DNA from: Desulfopila sp. IMCC35008
GTDB taxonomy: Bacteria > Desulfobacterota > Desulfobulbia > Desulfobulbales > Desulfocapsaceae
Direction: 5' to 3'
Length of the DNA: 64,000 bases
NCBI RefSeq assembly: GCF_010646885.2
Contig: NZ_CP050700.1
Coordinates: 1,886,501-1,950,500, forward strand
The notes beneath the pieces were generated by a model. It saw only the letters and a list, made by a program, of their open reading frames with translations, ran no database searches and had not been told where the DNA came from. The first letter of the stretch is position 1, and each line of letters starts with the position of its first letter. Positions 32,966-42,647 of this stretch are shown here, one piece after another. The position numbers and the translations under genes are program-made.

Positions 32966-34388
32966 TGGAGGTACCTTCGTCGCTGGTCATGATTAATTCG
33001 GCAACAGACTTATTGTTTATTTGCAGCAGGTCTTCAGGAACACGTTGTCCGTTGGTGATATAGGAGAGCGGAGCCTTGTTTCTGGTCTGGACGTTCAGGA
33101 TGATCCCGTTTTGTGAACATTCATCCACCTTGGTGAATATTGTTTTGTCGATCCCGATCCTGTCAAATCTATCGATAGTGTCGAGGAGTTCACTTTCACG
33201 GGTCCCGGCTGAGAGTACCAGGTGTTTTTCAATGTTGAGTTCGGGATGTAAAAAGAGAGAGAGCTCTTTGATGCTGAAATTGTCTTTCGGGCTCCTTCCG
33301 GCTGTATCAATGAGGATCAATTCTTTGTCTCTGTGTCTATGTAATGCCTTTTCGAGTTGTTCTGGCGATATCACGACGTCCACAGGTAATCGCATTATTT
33401 CACCGTACACCTTCAGCTGTTCAACTGCGGCGATTCGGTAGGTGTCAATGGTAATGAGGGCAATAGAGCTGGAGTGATTAGCCAGGTAAAGGGCCGCAAG
33501 TTTTGCAAGGGTTGTTGTTTTACCGACACCTGTGGGTCCGATGAGCGCTATTCTCTTCTGGCCATCTGAGTTCTCAAAATCCGGAGGTACAACATCTATC
33601 AATCCCTCAATGGATAGGGCTAGAAATCGTCGTATCTGGTCTGGTTTTTTAAGGTCCTGGCTGCTCATATTCTCTTTTGCATAATCAGCTATAACAACAG
33701 CTGGCTCGCCTTCAATCCCGAATTGATGGAGGATATGGAGAATCGGTTCTCTAGTTGAGTTGACCACACCGAGCTTTTGTCGTAATGCCTCGCTTGTGGT
33801 CGTCGTTTTAGCAGGGCTATTATGAACACGTGGTTCAGCAGTCGATAATGGTTTTGTCCCGGTTTCTGGAGGTTTGGGTTCAGGTTGATCTGGCTTGGTC
33901 GGTGAGGATGTTTGCAGTTGTGTCTCTTCAGGTTTTTGCGGTGCTTGTTTACCTTGAGGTTCTGCGATGTGTCCGGCTAGCTGATGGACAAGTTGTTTCA
34001 ACTCATCAACTTCTGAACGAAGCACATCTTCTTTATTGGTATCCTGAGCAGTTGGAGGAGTGGGCATTGGTCGGATCTCCTTCCTGGCTGATTGATCATT
34101 GTTAGAAGGTTTGTCCTGATATTGTAAGTCGATTGTATCGTCTACAGTATGATTAATTCTTTTATGTTTTTTGGGTGATACCGACTCAAGCTTCTCTATT
34201 AAGTTGTTTTCGTCAGGCCAGGAACGATCAATCGCGGCGGTAATTTCGATGGTTGCTTTGCCGAGAAGGCCGAGCTTACCGTTCTTGACAGTCTTGGTAG
34301 AGAGAATAAGTGCATCAGGTCCCAATTCTTTTCGAACCAGCCGTAAGCCTGAAGTCATGTCATCTGCTTCAAATACTCTAACTTGCAT
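32958..34388 (-). CDS. flhF: Flagellar placement GTPase FlhF
   Basis: 476 residues. The N-terminal B domain begins MQVRVFEADDMTSGLRLVRK, followed by a Pro/Gln/Thr-rich linker (about 95-200), an N domain, and the SRP-type G domain with GPTGVGKTTTLAKLA, DTYRIAAVEQL and DTAGRSPKD. It recruits the first basal body components to the assembly site. It overlaps flhA by 11 bases and flhG by eight. Confidence 0.95.
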   Translation of the reverse strand: MQVRVFEADDMTSGLRLVRKELGPDALILSTKTVKNGKLGLLGKATIEITAAIDRSWPDENNLIEKLESVSPKKHKRINHTVDDTIDLQYQDKPSNNDQSARKEIRPMPTPPTAQDTNKEDVLRSEVDELKQLVHQLAGHIAEPQGKQAPQKPEETQLQTSSPTKPDQPEPKPPETGTKPLSTAEPRVHNSPAKTTTTSEALRQKLGVVNSTREPILHILHQFGIEGEPAVVIADYAKENMSSQDLKKPDQIRRFLALSIEGLIDVVPPDFENSDGQKRIALIGPTGVGKTTTLAKLAALYLANHSSSIALITIDTYRIAAVEQLKVYGEIMRLPVDVVISPEQLEKALHRHRDKELILIDTAGRSPKDNFSIKELSLFLHPELNIEKHLVLSAGTRESELLDTIDRFDRIGIDKTIFTKVDECSQNGIILNVQTRNKAPLSYITNGQRVPEDLLQINNKSVAELIMTSDEGTSNE

Positions 34389-36477
34389 CGATCGTTACCG
34401 TTCCGAGTGAGCGAACCTTGAGGTTCGGGGTTATCTCGTTATGGGAAAGCACAGTAAGTGCAGGATAATATCTTTCGGTCAAACTGCGTACATGTGGTCG
34501 GATCTGGGGGGCTACCAGGATGGCCGGTCGGGTCCCACCCTCAAAGAGAGGTATGGCCTGGCCGATGGAATCGAGGATCTGCTGGGCGATTGATGGATCT
34601 ATCGCCAGGTAACTGCCGGTGTCGCGATGTTTGACGCTGTTTTGAACAGCATCTTCAGCTTCCTTGGACAGGGTGATAATTGGTATGGTGTCATCGATTG
34701 CCAGTTGCGAGGATATGGACCGGGCCAGCGCGTGCCGAACATATTCTGTCAGAATGTCTGTGTCCTGTGTAAGGGGCGCCCAGTCAGCCATGGTTTCAAG
34801 GATGGTACGAAGGTCCCTTATCGAGATACCTTCTTTCAGCAGGTTGTGAAGAACCCGCATGATGGTGCCAAGTGAAAGTACGGTGGGCACCAGCTCCTCA
34901 ACCAGTTTCGGATATTGGCTCCCGAGATTGTCGAGCAGACCCTGAACCTCCTGTCGACCAATGAGTTCATGGGCATGCTGTTTAATTAATTCGCTGATAT
35001 GGGTGGCCATAACCGTGGTGCAATCGACAACTGTGTAACCGGCCAGCTGTGCCCTGTCCTTTTTGTCTTCTGTAATCCAGATGGCAGGCAGCCCAAAGGC
35101 GGGTTCTGTCGTGGCAACGCCCTGAATGGTTTCGGTTACCATACCCGGATCCATGGCCATATAATGGCCAGGAAGCATTTCAGCTATGGCGATGATGACG
35201 CCTTTTAAGGCGAAAGTGTACTGGTTGGGTGTTAACTGCAGGTTATCCTTGATGTGGACCGGGGGGACGATAAAGCCGTTGTTGAGGGCAAACTGCTTAC
35301 GAATAGACTGGATGCGGTTAAGTAACTCTCCATCCTGTGCTGAATCAACAAAGGGGATAAGGCCATAACCGACCTCAAGTTGCAGCATGTCCACATGCAG
35401 CATCTCCTCATAATTTTCTTCCCTGGTAAGTGGCTCCTCAGGTATGATTTCCTCCTCAACTTCTGCCGCGGCTTTACGGTCTCTTTTATCAAGCATAAAG
35501 GCCAGAAGGCCAAGTGAGACCGCAAGCAGCAGGAAAGGGAAAAAAGGCATTCCCGGAATAAAGGCAAACATGAGAAGGATGGAGGAAACTACCCACATGG
35601 CGACAGAATTCTTTGAGAATTGTGCCTTTATGTCACTACCGAAATCCTTGTCGCCGGTTGAGCGTGTTACCAGCAGACCGGCAGCAGTAGAGATAATAAG
35701 CGCAGGTATCTGGCCAACAAGGCCGTCTCCAACGGTGAGGATTGTATAGTTGGCTGCAGCTTCCGCCATAGGCATCCCTTTTTGCAGAACACCAATAATA
35801 AATCCGGCACCTATATTGATCAGGGTGATGATGATGCCGGCAATAGCATCTCCCTTGACGAATTTGGATGCACCGTCCATGGCGCCGTGAAAGGCAGCCT
35901 CGGATGATATCTCTTCACGTCTGCGGCGTGCTTCCTGTTCGTCGATTAGCCCGGCGTTGAGGTCTGCATCGATAGCCATCTGCTTACCGGGCATGGCGTC
36001 CAGGGTGAAGCGGGCAGCAACTTCTGCAACACGACCGGCACCTTTGGTGATGACCATGAAATTGATTAACACCAGGATAGCGAAAACAACGATACCGACC
36101 ACGTAGTTCCCACCTACAACAAATTGCCCGAAAGACTGGATAACAGAACCGGCAGCCTGTGGTCCTTCGTCTCCGTGCAGCAGAATGAGCCTTGTTGAAG
36201 CAACGTTGAGCGAGAGTCGGAAGAGGGTTGTGGTAAGAAGAACGGCGGGGAATATGGAAAACTCTACAGCTTTCACCGTGTAGAGGCTGATAATGAGGAT
36301 CAGCAGTGCGAGTGTGATATTGGTTGCCAGAAACATATCAAGCACAAGCGAGGGCAGGGGGATGATCATGATCATCAGGATCGACACCAGTCCGAAAGAT
36401 GCAATAACATCACTGCGAGCCAAGAGTTCCTGTATCCGTTGCCTGTTAAAAAGATCCTGTGGTCGAGCTATTTCCAT
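34378..36477 (-). CDS. flhA: Flagellar export gate protein FlhA
   Basis: 699 residues. The N-terminal half contains about eight membrane segments, with the conserved GDGLVGQIPALIISTAAGLL and MPGKQMAIDADLNAGLI loops; the C-terminal half is the cytoplasmic substrate-docking domain. It forms the nonameric ring of the type III export gate. Its ATG overlaps the flhB stop by one base (TAATG). Confidence 0.97.
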   Translation of the reverse strand: MEIARPQDLFNRQRIQELLARSDVIASFGLVSILMIMIIPLPSLVLDMFLATNITLALLILIISLYTVKAVEFSIFPAVLLTTTLFRLSLNVASTRLILLHGDEGPQAAGSVIQSFGQFVVGGNYVVGIVVFAILVLINFMVITKGAGRVAEVAARFTLDAMPGKQMAIDADLNAGLIDEQEARRRREEISSEAAFHGAMDGASKFVKGDAIAGIIITLINIGAGFIIGVLQKGMPMAEAAANYTILTVGDGLVGQIPALIISTAAGLLVTRSTGDKDFGSDIKAQFSKNSVAMWVVSSILLMFAFIPGMPFFPFLLLAVSLGLLAFMLDKRDRKAAAEVEEEIIPEEPLTREENYEEMLHVDMLQLEVGYGLIPFVDSAQDGELLNRIQSIRKQFALNNGFIVPPVHIKDNLQLTPNQYTFALKGVIIAIAEMLPGHYMAMDPGMVTETIQGVATTEPAFGLPAIWITEDKKDRAQLAGYTVVDCTTVMATHISELIKQHAHELIGRQEVQGLLDNLGSQYPKLVEELVPTVLSLGTIMRVLHNLLKEGISIRDLRTILETMADWAPLTQDTDILTEYVRHALARSISSQLAIDDTIPIITLSKEAEDAVQNSVKHRDTGSYLAIDPSIAQQILDSIGQAIPLFEGGTRPAILVAPQIRPHVRSLTERYYPALTVLSHNEITPNLKVRSLGTVTIDAS

Positions 36478-37547
36478 TACTGCCTGCTTCCTTTAAGAGA
36501 GTATACGTGTGCCAATATTTCGGCAACAGCCCTGAATAATTCATCGGGAATAGACGTTCCCATGTCAATTTCATGCAATAATCGCGCCACAGGCGGGTTT
36601 TCGACAATTGGAACGTCATTTTCCCTGGCTATTTCACGTATTCTGAGTGCTACCAGGTCAGAACCTTTAGCGACCACCATGGGCGCGTCCATCTCATCAG
36701 AAGAATATTTGAGGGCGACTGAAATATGTGTCGGGTTGGTGACCACAACATCAGCCTCAGGGACTTCTGCCATCATGCGTTTACGCGCCATTTCTTGCTG
36801 GATAGAACGAATCTGTGCCTTGACGTGTGGATCACCCTCCATCTCTTTATGTTCTTCTTTGACCTCCTGTTTGGTCATTTTCATTTTTTCTTCCATCTCC
36901 CATCGAACATAAAGAAAATCGATAAAAGCGAGAAAGATCATTATGGCACAGATCTTCGCCATGATGAGAGCCGCTGTTTTTCCAAGAAAAGTAACAGCTG
37001 CACCAACCGAGGTGTCAACGAGGATAAGTGCTTCGTCAAATTTCCCGATGAGGGTCGAATAGGCGATCCAGGCGATAAGGGCAACCTTGGCTATTGATTT
37101 AATGAGTTCAACAAGTGAACGGGTAGAAAAAAGTCGTCCCATACCCTTTATAGGGTCGAATTTCTTAATATCAGGAACAATCGGTTGGGTGGTGAAATTC
37201 CAGCCTACCTGAAAAAATGTCGAAAAGAAGCCAACTATAAGGACGGTGAGAAAAAGAGGAGCAAGGAGCAGGAAAGCATTTTGAACGATAAACCAGGCCA
37301 AGGTTATTACAGCTGCGGAGTTGGCCTCAAATTCATTAATTCTCTGAAAGAATGATTTCAGGAGATTGGTGAGGCCACGCCAGAATACCGGCATGTAAAA
37401 TATCCAGAATAAAAGGCCAATAGTGAATATGGCTGCAGTTTGCACCTCTTTTGATTGGGCGACCTGGCCTTTCTTTCTAAAATCATCCCGTCGTTTCGCG
37501 GATGGTGCTTCAGTGCGTTCTCCACCTGTGGGGGATTCTTCAGCCAT
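36477..37547 (-). CDS. flhB: Flagellar export switch protein FlhB
   Basis: 356 residues. Four membrane segments lie within about 30-210; the cytoplasmic C-domain has the autocleavage motif NPTH in VVVTNPTHISVALKY, and IVENPPVARLLH. Self-cleavage between Asn and Pro switches export from rod/hook to filament substrates. The N-terminus GGERTEAPSAKRRDDFRKKG is typical. It starts 95 bases after fliR. Confidence 0.97.
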   Translation of the reverse strand: MAEESPTGGERTEAPSAKRRDDFRKKGQVAQSKEVQTAAIFTIGLLFWIFYMPVFWRGLTNLLKSFFQRINEFEANSAAVITLAWFIVQNAFLLLAPLFLTVLIVGFFSTFFQVGWNFTTQPIVPDIKKFDPIKGMGRLFSTRSLVELIKSIAKVALIAWIAYSTLIGKFDEALILVDTSVGAAVTFLGKTAALIMAKICAIMIFLAFIDFLYVRWEMEEKMKMTKQEVKEEHKEMEGDPHVKAQIRSIQQEMARKRMMAEVPEADVVVTNPTHISVALKYSSDEMDAPMVVAKGSDLVALRIREIARENDVPIVENPPVARLLHEIDMGTSIPDELFRAVAEILAHVYSLKGSRQ

Positions 37548-37642
37548 ACGTGGTCATTAATGAGATTTTGTGGGTGGGTTGATTCTCGTATTGCGCTAAA
37601 TCCCTGCAAGAATTAATCCAAAAACAGCTATGCCTACGTGAG

Positions 37643-38425
37643 CTAAATGTTGAGATAGGCAAGCATATTTATCAAAGTATCAAGGAGTGCGTCAAATTCC
37701 CGTCTCAATATAGCCGAGGCGAAATCCATAGTCAAAGCAATGACTATAAAGGCCGTGCCCATGTTTATGGGAATGGAGAGCATAAAAACATTAAGTTGCG
37801 GGAAAACCCTGGAGAGAACACCAAGAATGAGGCCGGAAAGGAGGAGAACCACCAGAACAGGTGCGCTGAATTGAACACCGAGTGAAAACATCCTGGCAGT
37901 AAGGTCCATGAGATATGGGACAGCTTCACCGGAGAGGTTTAATTTGCCGGGTGGCAGCAGCTCGTAAGATTTCACAGCCAAGCGGAAAAACATGTGGTGA
38001 CCATCTATGGCCAGAAAAATGAAAATAGCAAAAACATTCTGAAACTGTGACAGCAGGGCAATCTGCCGTTCGTTGCTTGGGTCGAAAACATTGGCTGCTG
38101 CAAAGCCCATTTGAAATCCGATGACTGTTGCACCATACTCAACTGCTGTAAAAATGAGTCGTGCACAGAGCCCGATAAGTGTACCGAGCAATATTTCATT
38201 AATAAGAAAGAGAATGAATGGTGCGGGAGAAAAACTAATAGCAGGAACGTCCAGGGACATGACGGGGAACAGCACCATAGCTGTCATAAACACAAGACCA
38301 ACCCGAATGCGTATCGGAGCGGAGGAGGAAGAAAAAACGGGTATGGCACCAATAAAACCTGCTACCCTGGCAAGGATGACAAGAAAGGACTGAAACTGTT
38401 CGATCGGGATAAGTTGAATATCCAC
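37643..38425 (-). CDS. fliR: Flagellar export gate protein FliR
   Basis: 260 residues with about six hydrophobic segments spread through the length, as expected for FliR. Blocks such as VARVAGF-type LARVAGFIGAIPVFSS near the N-terminus and the FQMGFAAANVFDPSNERQIA loop support it. It forms part of the FliP-FliQ-FliR gate core. It starts eight bases after fliQ. Confidence 0.93.
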   Translation of the reverse strand: MDIQLIPIEQFQSFLVILARVAGFIGAIPVFSSSSAPIRIRVGLVFMTAMVLFPVMSLDVPAISFSPAPFILFLINEILLGTLIGLCARLIFTAVEYGATVIGFQMGFAAANVFDPSNERQIALLSQFQNVFAIFIFLAIDGHHMFFRLAVKSYELLPPGKLNLSGEAVPYLMDLTARMFSLGVQFSAPVLVVLLLSGLILGVLSRVFPQLNVFMLSIPINMGTAFIVIALTMDFASAILRREFDALLDTLINMLAYLNI

Positions 38426-38432
38426 AATAGCC

Positions 38433-38696
38433 TTAGAGGGTCGCTAATGTCTCGAATATTCCGATGGTGAAGGCGGAAATAATACGAATGAACCAAGGGC
38501 CGAAAAAAAGAAGCGTGAGAAAAACAGCAACAATTTTAGGGATAAAGGTGAGGGTCTGTTCGTTGATCTGCGTTGCTGCCTGGAAGGTTGAAACGATCAA
38601 ACCGATAGCCATTCCGACAAGCAGCATTGGACCTGCTATCATGAGTAGGGTCTGAATTGCTTTTCTGCAGACGTTAATAGCCATATCCGGAGTCAT
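38433..38696 (-). CDS. fliQ: Flagellar export gate protein FliQ
   Basis: 87 residues from ATG 38696, preceded by AGAGG; a start at 38723 would overlap fliP and add nine residues. Two transmembrane hairpin helices: about 15-36 and 50-76. The sequence AATQINEQTLTFIPKIVAV between them is the FliQ signature. Confidence 0.95.
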   Translation of the reverse strand: MTPDMAINVCRKAIQTLLMIAGPMLLVGMAIGLIVSTFQAATQINEQTLTFIPKIVAVFLTLLFFGPWFIRIISAFTIGIFETLATL

Positions 38697-38712
38697 GACA
38701 AGCCTCTTTGGG

Positions 38713-39489
38713 TTATAGACCAAAGCTCCTAACCAATGAGCTTACAATAAGGTTCCAGCCGTCCACCAACACAAATAACAAGAGCTTAAATGGCATGGAA
38801 ATGATGACAGGCGGCAGCATCATCATACCCATAGACATGAGGATGGATGCAACAATCATGTCTATTACCAGAAAGGGGATGTAGATCATGAAACCCATCT
38901 GGAACGCACGTTTCAATTCCGAGAGCATAAAGGCAGGTATGAGCGTCATGGTGGGTATGTCTTCCTGATCGTATGGCTCACTGTCCAGGGTAAGGTCTGC
39001 AAGCAACGCCAGCGATTCTTCATTCACCTGGCTAAACATGAATTCACGCATGGGGATGATCGCCCTTTCAAAGGCCTCTGCCTGATTAATCTCCTCGTTT
39101 ATATAAGGTTGAAAAGCTGTTTCATTCATCCTGTTAAGTGTGGGAGACATTATAAAAAAAGATAGAAACAGCGAAAGGCCAAGAATAATTTGGGTAGGCG
39201 GCATGTTCTGGGTGCCCATTGCCTGCCGCAGGAAACCAAGCACAATTACAATCCTGGTAAAACAGGTGGTCATCAGGACGATGGCAGGAGTTACTGAGAG
39301 AATGGTGAGAACAAAGAGTACCTGCAGGGCTGTGGAAACCTGTTGAGGGGATTCCGCGTCTTCAACACCAAAGGTTATTGTTGGCAGACCAACAGCAAAA
39401 ACGTTATCCGGGATAAGGAAAATAGAGCATCCAAGAAAAAAGAGAAAGGGTGCGACCTGGAGATGTCGTATGGGAGTTGGGGCGTTCAT
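38713..39489 (-). CDS. fliP: Flagellar export gate protein FliP
   Basis: 258 residues with a signal peptide (about 14-32) and four further membrane segments. Signatures: TCFTRIVIVLGFLRQAMGTQ, PPTQIILGLSLFLSFFIM and FPFKLLLFV-type MPFKLLLFVLVDGW near the end. The ATG overlaps the fliO stop by four bases. Confidence 0.96.
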   Translation of the reverse strand: MNAPTPIRHLQVAPFLFFLGCSIFLIPDNVFAVGLPTITFGVEDAESPQQVSTALQVLFVLTILSVTPAIVLMTTCFTRIVIVLGFLRQAMGTQNMPPTQIILGLSLFLSFFIMSPTLNRMNETAFQPYINEEINQAEAFERAIIPMREFMFSQVNEESLALLADLTLDSEPYDQEDIPTMTLIPAFMLSELKRAFQMGFMIYIPFLVIDMIVASILMSMGMMMLPPVIISMPFKLLLFVLVDGWNLIVSSLVRSFGL

Positions 39490-39896
39490 GGTATGTAACT
39501 TTCGGATTGCTCAAGAACGTCCTGGAAAGAGCCTTTTTTCGGATCGTCAATATTGGCAAGCAGGGTTATCGATTCATTGCCGATGCCAAGCAGGTATTCC
39601 TTTCCTCGGACCTCCACCAGGCAGAGTGATTTTTTGGGCATGACCGGTTTAATCTCTTTGATCCGGATAATATCACCTGACCGACCCGCCAAAATATTGA
39701 AGCGTTTCTTGAATAATCCGTATAAGACCAGCATGACTCCCAGGACAATGCATAATCCCCACAACATGCGAAAGTAAGGTGCTAATTCATCAACGGCTTC
39801 ACTGCCCGTAGCCCCACCTTCTGCGCCCAAAGAACTGGTAACTGTGAGGCACAGTACAGTAATAAATATATATGTTGTAAGGCGGGAGGATTTCAT
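39486..39896 (-). CDS. fliO: Flagellar protein FliO
   Basis: 136 residues. A signal-like hydrophobic stretch lies at about 8-22 and a membrane helix at about 45-62, followed by a basic cytoplasmic domain (GDIIRIKEIKPVMPKKSLCL) with the short beta pattern of FliO. FliO assists FliP complex assembly. The assignment relies on position between fliN and fliP as well as on this pattern, because the family is weakly conserved. Confidence 0.85.
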   Translation of the reverse strand: MKSSRLTTYIFITVLCLTVTSSLGAEGGATGSEAVDELAPYFRMLWGLCIVLGVMLVLYGLFKKRFNILAGRSGDIIRIKEIKPVMPKKSLCLVEVRGKEYLLGIGNESITLLANIDDPKKGSFQDVLEQSESYIP

Positions 39897-39903
39897 CCGG
39901 TTG

Positions 39904-40299
39904 CTATCCTAGGTTTTTCACCCTGTCTGGCGTGGAAACAACATCTGTAAGCCGTATACCGAACTTGTCTCCAACCATGACGGCCTCCCCACGGGCAATG
40001 AGGCGGGAATTGACATACAGATCTAGTGGCTCGCCCGCAAGTTTATCAAGTTCAATGACATATCCTTCACCCATTCGCAGTAGATCCTTTAACAGTATTG
40101 TCGATCTACCGATTTCGACGGAAATCTGCAAAGGGACATCGTAAATAAAATCGATACCCCTGGATGAGCCATCGGAGGGATTTTCAGGAGTGGTCATTTC
40201 ACTTCCCGGTGGTGCTGACGGCACATCTTCTTCCAGAAGTTCTTTTAATTCCTCGGGGTCGGGGCGGGCGTTCGGGTTGGTCCCGTTTTCATATTCCAT
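39904..40299 (-). CDS. fliN: Flagellar switch protein FliN
   Basis: 131 residues. The C-terminal SpoA domain (about 55-125) contains VPLQISVEIGRSTILLKDLL and GEPLDLYVNSRLIARGEAV. The N-terminal 50 residues are acidic and proline-rich. FliN forms the lower C-ring together with FliM and contacts FliH. It starts nine bases after fliM. Confidence 0.95.
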   Translation of the reverse strand: MEYENGTNPNARPDPEELKELLEEDVPSAPPGSEMTTPENPSDGSSRGIDFIYDVPLQISVEIGRSTILLKDLLRMGEGYVIELDKLAGEPLDLYVNSRLIARGEAVMVGDKFGIRLTDVVSTPDRVKNLG

Positions 40300-40308
40300 A
40301 AAACTTCC

Positions 40309-41295
40309 TCAATTATCGTAAACACTCGTTATGCTGATAGCCTTCTTTCCCCGGTGAGTTCCAGGTTTGGCAAAATACTTTAGTTGATCCCCGACAAGCA
40401 CCTTCAGTGGCCCATTGGGGTCATAATCCAGAGGCAGGATATCTCCTTTTCTGAGATTGGCGATCTGGCCTATCGTAAGATCCAGGGTCCCCGACTGGGC
40501 AGTGAGGTGCATCTCCATATTCTGGATGGATTTCTGCAAAATGGTACGCCAGCTTCCCTTGGTCATTTCATCCATGTTGAGCAGGCTGTGTAATTTTTCC
40601 CTTATCGGCGAAAGGGTAGCTACCGGAAAGGCCAAGGTAATCTCACCGGTTCCTTCTTTCAGTTGCACTGTGAGTTTGCTGGTGAGAACCTCGGAATCCG
40701 GTTCGGTAACAGAGACGAGTCGTGGACTGTTGTCGATCTTATGAAGGTGAGTCTCAATGTCAAGAAGTGGTTTGAACGTCTTGTCAAAGCAGGCACATGA
40801 GAGCTCCATTAATGGCCGGATCATGGTGAGTTCTAAGGTCGTGAGTCGTCTCTCAGGAGGTTTTGCGTCGATGTCCGGGGATGCTCCAAGCATGATCTCG
40901 ATCATTGCAAAGGAGAAGGGCAGATCGGTTATAAAGAGTATCCCCTGCTTCAACGGTGGCATATTTAGAATCCCGATGGCACCGGGATCACCAATATCAG
41001 CCACAAATTTCTGAAATTCAAAAGCCTCAATGGTATTTCGGGTAATTGAAAAATTACGTTGCAGCTCATTGGTCAGAGCAATTGTATAATTCATGCAGAA
41101 ATTATCGAGGATCAGGTCAAAATTCGGGAACCGGCTTTCTTCAGACTGCTTGCGCTCCAGATTGAAGAGATCAACTTCCTTGGCATTTTGGAGCCTCTCC
41201 TGCCTTCTGCCTTCAGGCGTGTCCAGAGGGATCTGGCCGCTGCGAATAGCTTGGAGCAGCTCGGCGATTTCCTGTTTGTTAAGTATCGGTTCCAC
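40309..41295 (-). CDS. fliM: Flagellar switch protein FliM
   Basis: 328 residues. The N-terminal peptide LNKQEIAELLQAI corresponds to the CheY-P binding motif; the middle domain contains PPLKQGILFITDLPFSFAMI; the C-terminal SpoA domain has ANLRKGDILPLDYDPNGPLK. FliM transmits CheY-P binding into a change of rotation. The cheY gene is 16 kb upstream in this window. Confidence 0.95.
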   Translation of the reverse strand: MEPILNKQEIAELLQAIRSGQIPLDTPEGRRQERLQNAKEVDLFNLERKQSEESRFPNFDLILDNFCMNYTIALTNELQRNFSITRNTIEAFEFQKFVADIGDPGAIGILNMPPLKQGILFITDLPFSFAMIEIMLGASPDIDAKPPERRLTTLELTMIRPLMELSCACFDKTFKPLLDIETHLHKIDNSPRLVSVTEPDSEVLTSKLTVQLKEGTGEITLAFPVATLSPIREKLHSLLNMDEMTKGSWRTILQKSIQNMEMHLTAQSGTLDLTIGQIANLRKGDILPLDYDPNGPLKVLVGDQLKYFAKPGTHRGKKAISITSVYDN

Positions 41296-41306
41296 TAATG
41301 ATGTCC

Positions 41307-41807
41307 TTACTGAACCACAAAGTCGGTAAAATAGATTGCTTTTACCTTCCCCGACTTAAGAATGGCATTCAATTTATGCATCAACTCTGCCTTGAGTTGT
41401 TTCTTACCCTGGAGGTCTTGTAATTCCTCATATGTTTTATTACCAACAAGTAAAAGAATGGCATCTCGCGCCTGCGGTAAACGCATGTTGAATTCTTCCT
41501 TTACTGCCTCGCTTGAAAGTTCCACTGTCAAAGCAGCCTTTACATAATGACGTTCGTCTTCGCTGATGATATTGACAATGAATTCCTTAATGTCGACCAT
41601 CGGTCCAATGGATGTTTCATCAGAAACCTTAGGGATAGGTACGTCTTCACCCGGGTCCGTATTGTTTTGTTTGTCAGTGGTCCTCAGCAAGAAAAACCAG
41701 GCAAGTGCGGCACCTAGGATGAGTACGAGCACTGCAGTCCCAATAATTATAAAGAGCTTCTTTTTGCTTTCCGGTTCTGCTTTTGCGGCATCTTTTTTTT
41801 CAGCCAT
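41307..41807 (-). CDS. fliL: Flagellar stator-associated protein FliL
   Basis: 166 residues. A charged N-terminus is followed by one membrane helix at about 17-39, an acidic linker, and the periplasmic FliL domain with GPMVDIKEFIVNI, HYVKAALTVEL and AIYFTDFVVQ at the C-terminus. FliL surrounds the MotAB stator and supports its function, which fits its place after motA and motB. Confidence 0.93.
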   Translation of the reverse strand: MAEKKDAAKAEPESKKKLFIIIGTAVLVLILGAALAWFFLLRTTDKQNNTDPGEDVPIPKVSDETSIGPMVDIKEFIVNIISEDERHYVKAALTVELSSEAVKEEFNMRLPQARDAILLLVGNKTYEELQDLQGKKQLKAELMHKLNAILKSGKVKAIYFTDFVVQ

Positions 41808-41846
41808 GGTATCTCTTCCTGAAGTGAGTCATATTCGGGTGTTGGT

Positions 41847-42632
41847 TTAAAGAGGGATAGACCCTTGGGCGCTATTTGCGTTATTTTCCTGGTTTGGGTT
41901 TTTGAGGCGCAAGATAAAATCCACCCTTCTGTTTTTTGCCCGGTTTTCATCACTGGTGTTGGGGACCAGCGGATTATCGCTGCCGTAACCTACTGCTGAA
42001 AGCCTCTCCATCGGCAGGAGGTTACCCTGTTTGAAGAATCTTAAAACGGCTATGGACCTCTCGGTAGAAAGATTCCAGTTTCCAAGAGGGTCGGTACCGT
42101 AAAGGATATCGTCGGTATTACCTTCAATACGGATATCCGTAGGGATCGGTCGGACGATATCGGCAATTTTCCGAAGAGTTGGATATGATTTCGGGTGCAG
42201 TTTTGCTTCACCCGGCTCAAACATAATCGGATCCTGTACCCGTAAAATGAGCGTGTCGCTGTCTTTTTTTATGGCTTCAACATCTTGTCCCATTTTGAGT
42301 GACTCGATCTGGGCTTTTACTTTGTTGTAAACCCTACTCGTCTGTTCCGGGTTGATCGGCATGAACTTTGTTTTAGGGGGGGATGGAATAACAGGTAATG
42401 AAAAATCTATCTGGGCCTGTTGTTTGTGCATGCCAAACGCTTCCCGCATGGACTGGGTGGCCGCATTAAACTTCACAGGGTCCATATTGGCCATTGATAT
42501 CAGAAGAACGAAAAAGGTCAGCAGAAGGGTAACAAGATCTGAATAGGTCACCATCCATAACGGCGCACCAACAGGGCATTTTTGTTCTGCTTTTTGTGAT
42601 TCTTCTTCCTGTAGAGTTTCTTCTTCTGCCAT
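41847..42632 (-). CDS. motB: Stator protein MotB
   Basis: 261 residues. One membrane helix at about 28-47 carries the ion-binding Asp in WMVTYSDLVTLLLTFFVLL. The C-terminal OmpA-like peptidoglycan-binding domain (about 130-250) has RIEGNTDD, WNLSTERSIAVLRFF and SDENRAKNRRVDFIL. No residue pattern seen here settles proton versus sodium use. It follows motA by 15 bases. Confidence 0.95.
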   Translation of the reverse strand: MAEEETLQEEESQKAEQKCPVGAPLWMVTYSDLVTLLLTFFVLLISMANMDPVKFNAATQSMREAFGMHKQQAQIDFSLPVIPSPPKTKFMPINPEQTSRVYNKVKAQIESLKMGQDVEAIKKDSDTLILRVQDPIMFEPGEAKLHPKSYPTLRKIADIVRPIPTDIRIEGNTDDILYGTDPLGNWNLSTERSIAVLRFFKQGNLLPMERLSAVGYGSDNPLVPNTSDENRAKNRRVDFILRLKNPNQENNANSAQGSIPL

Positions 42633-42647
42633 AACCGGTTCTTCAGG

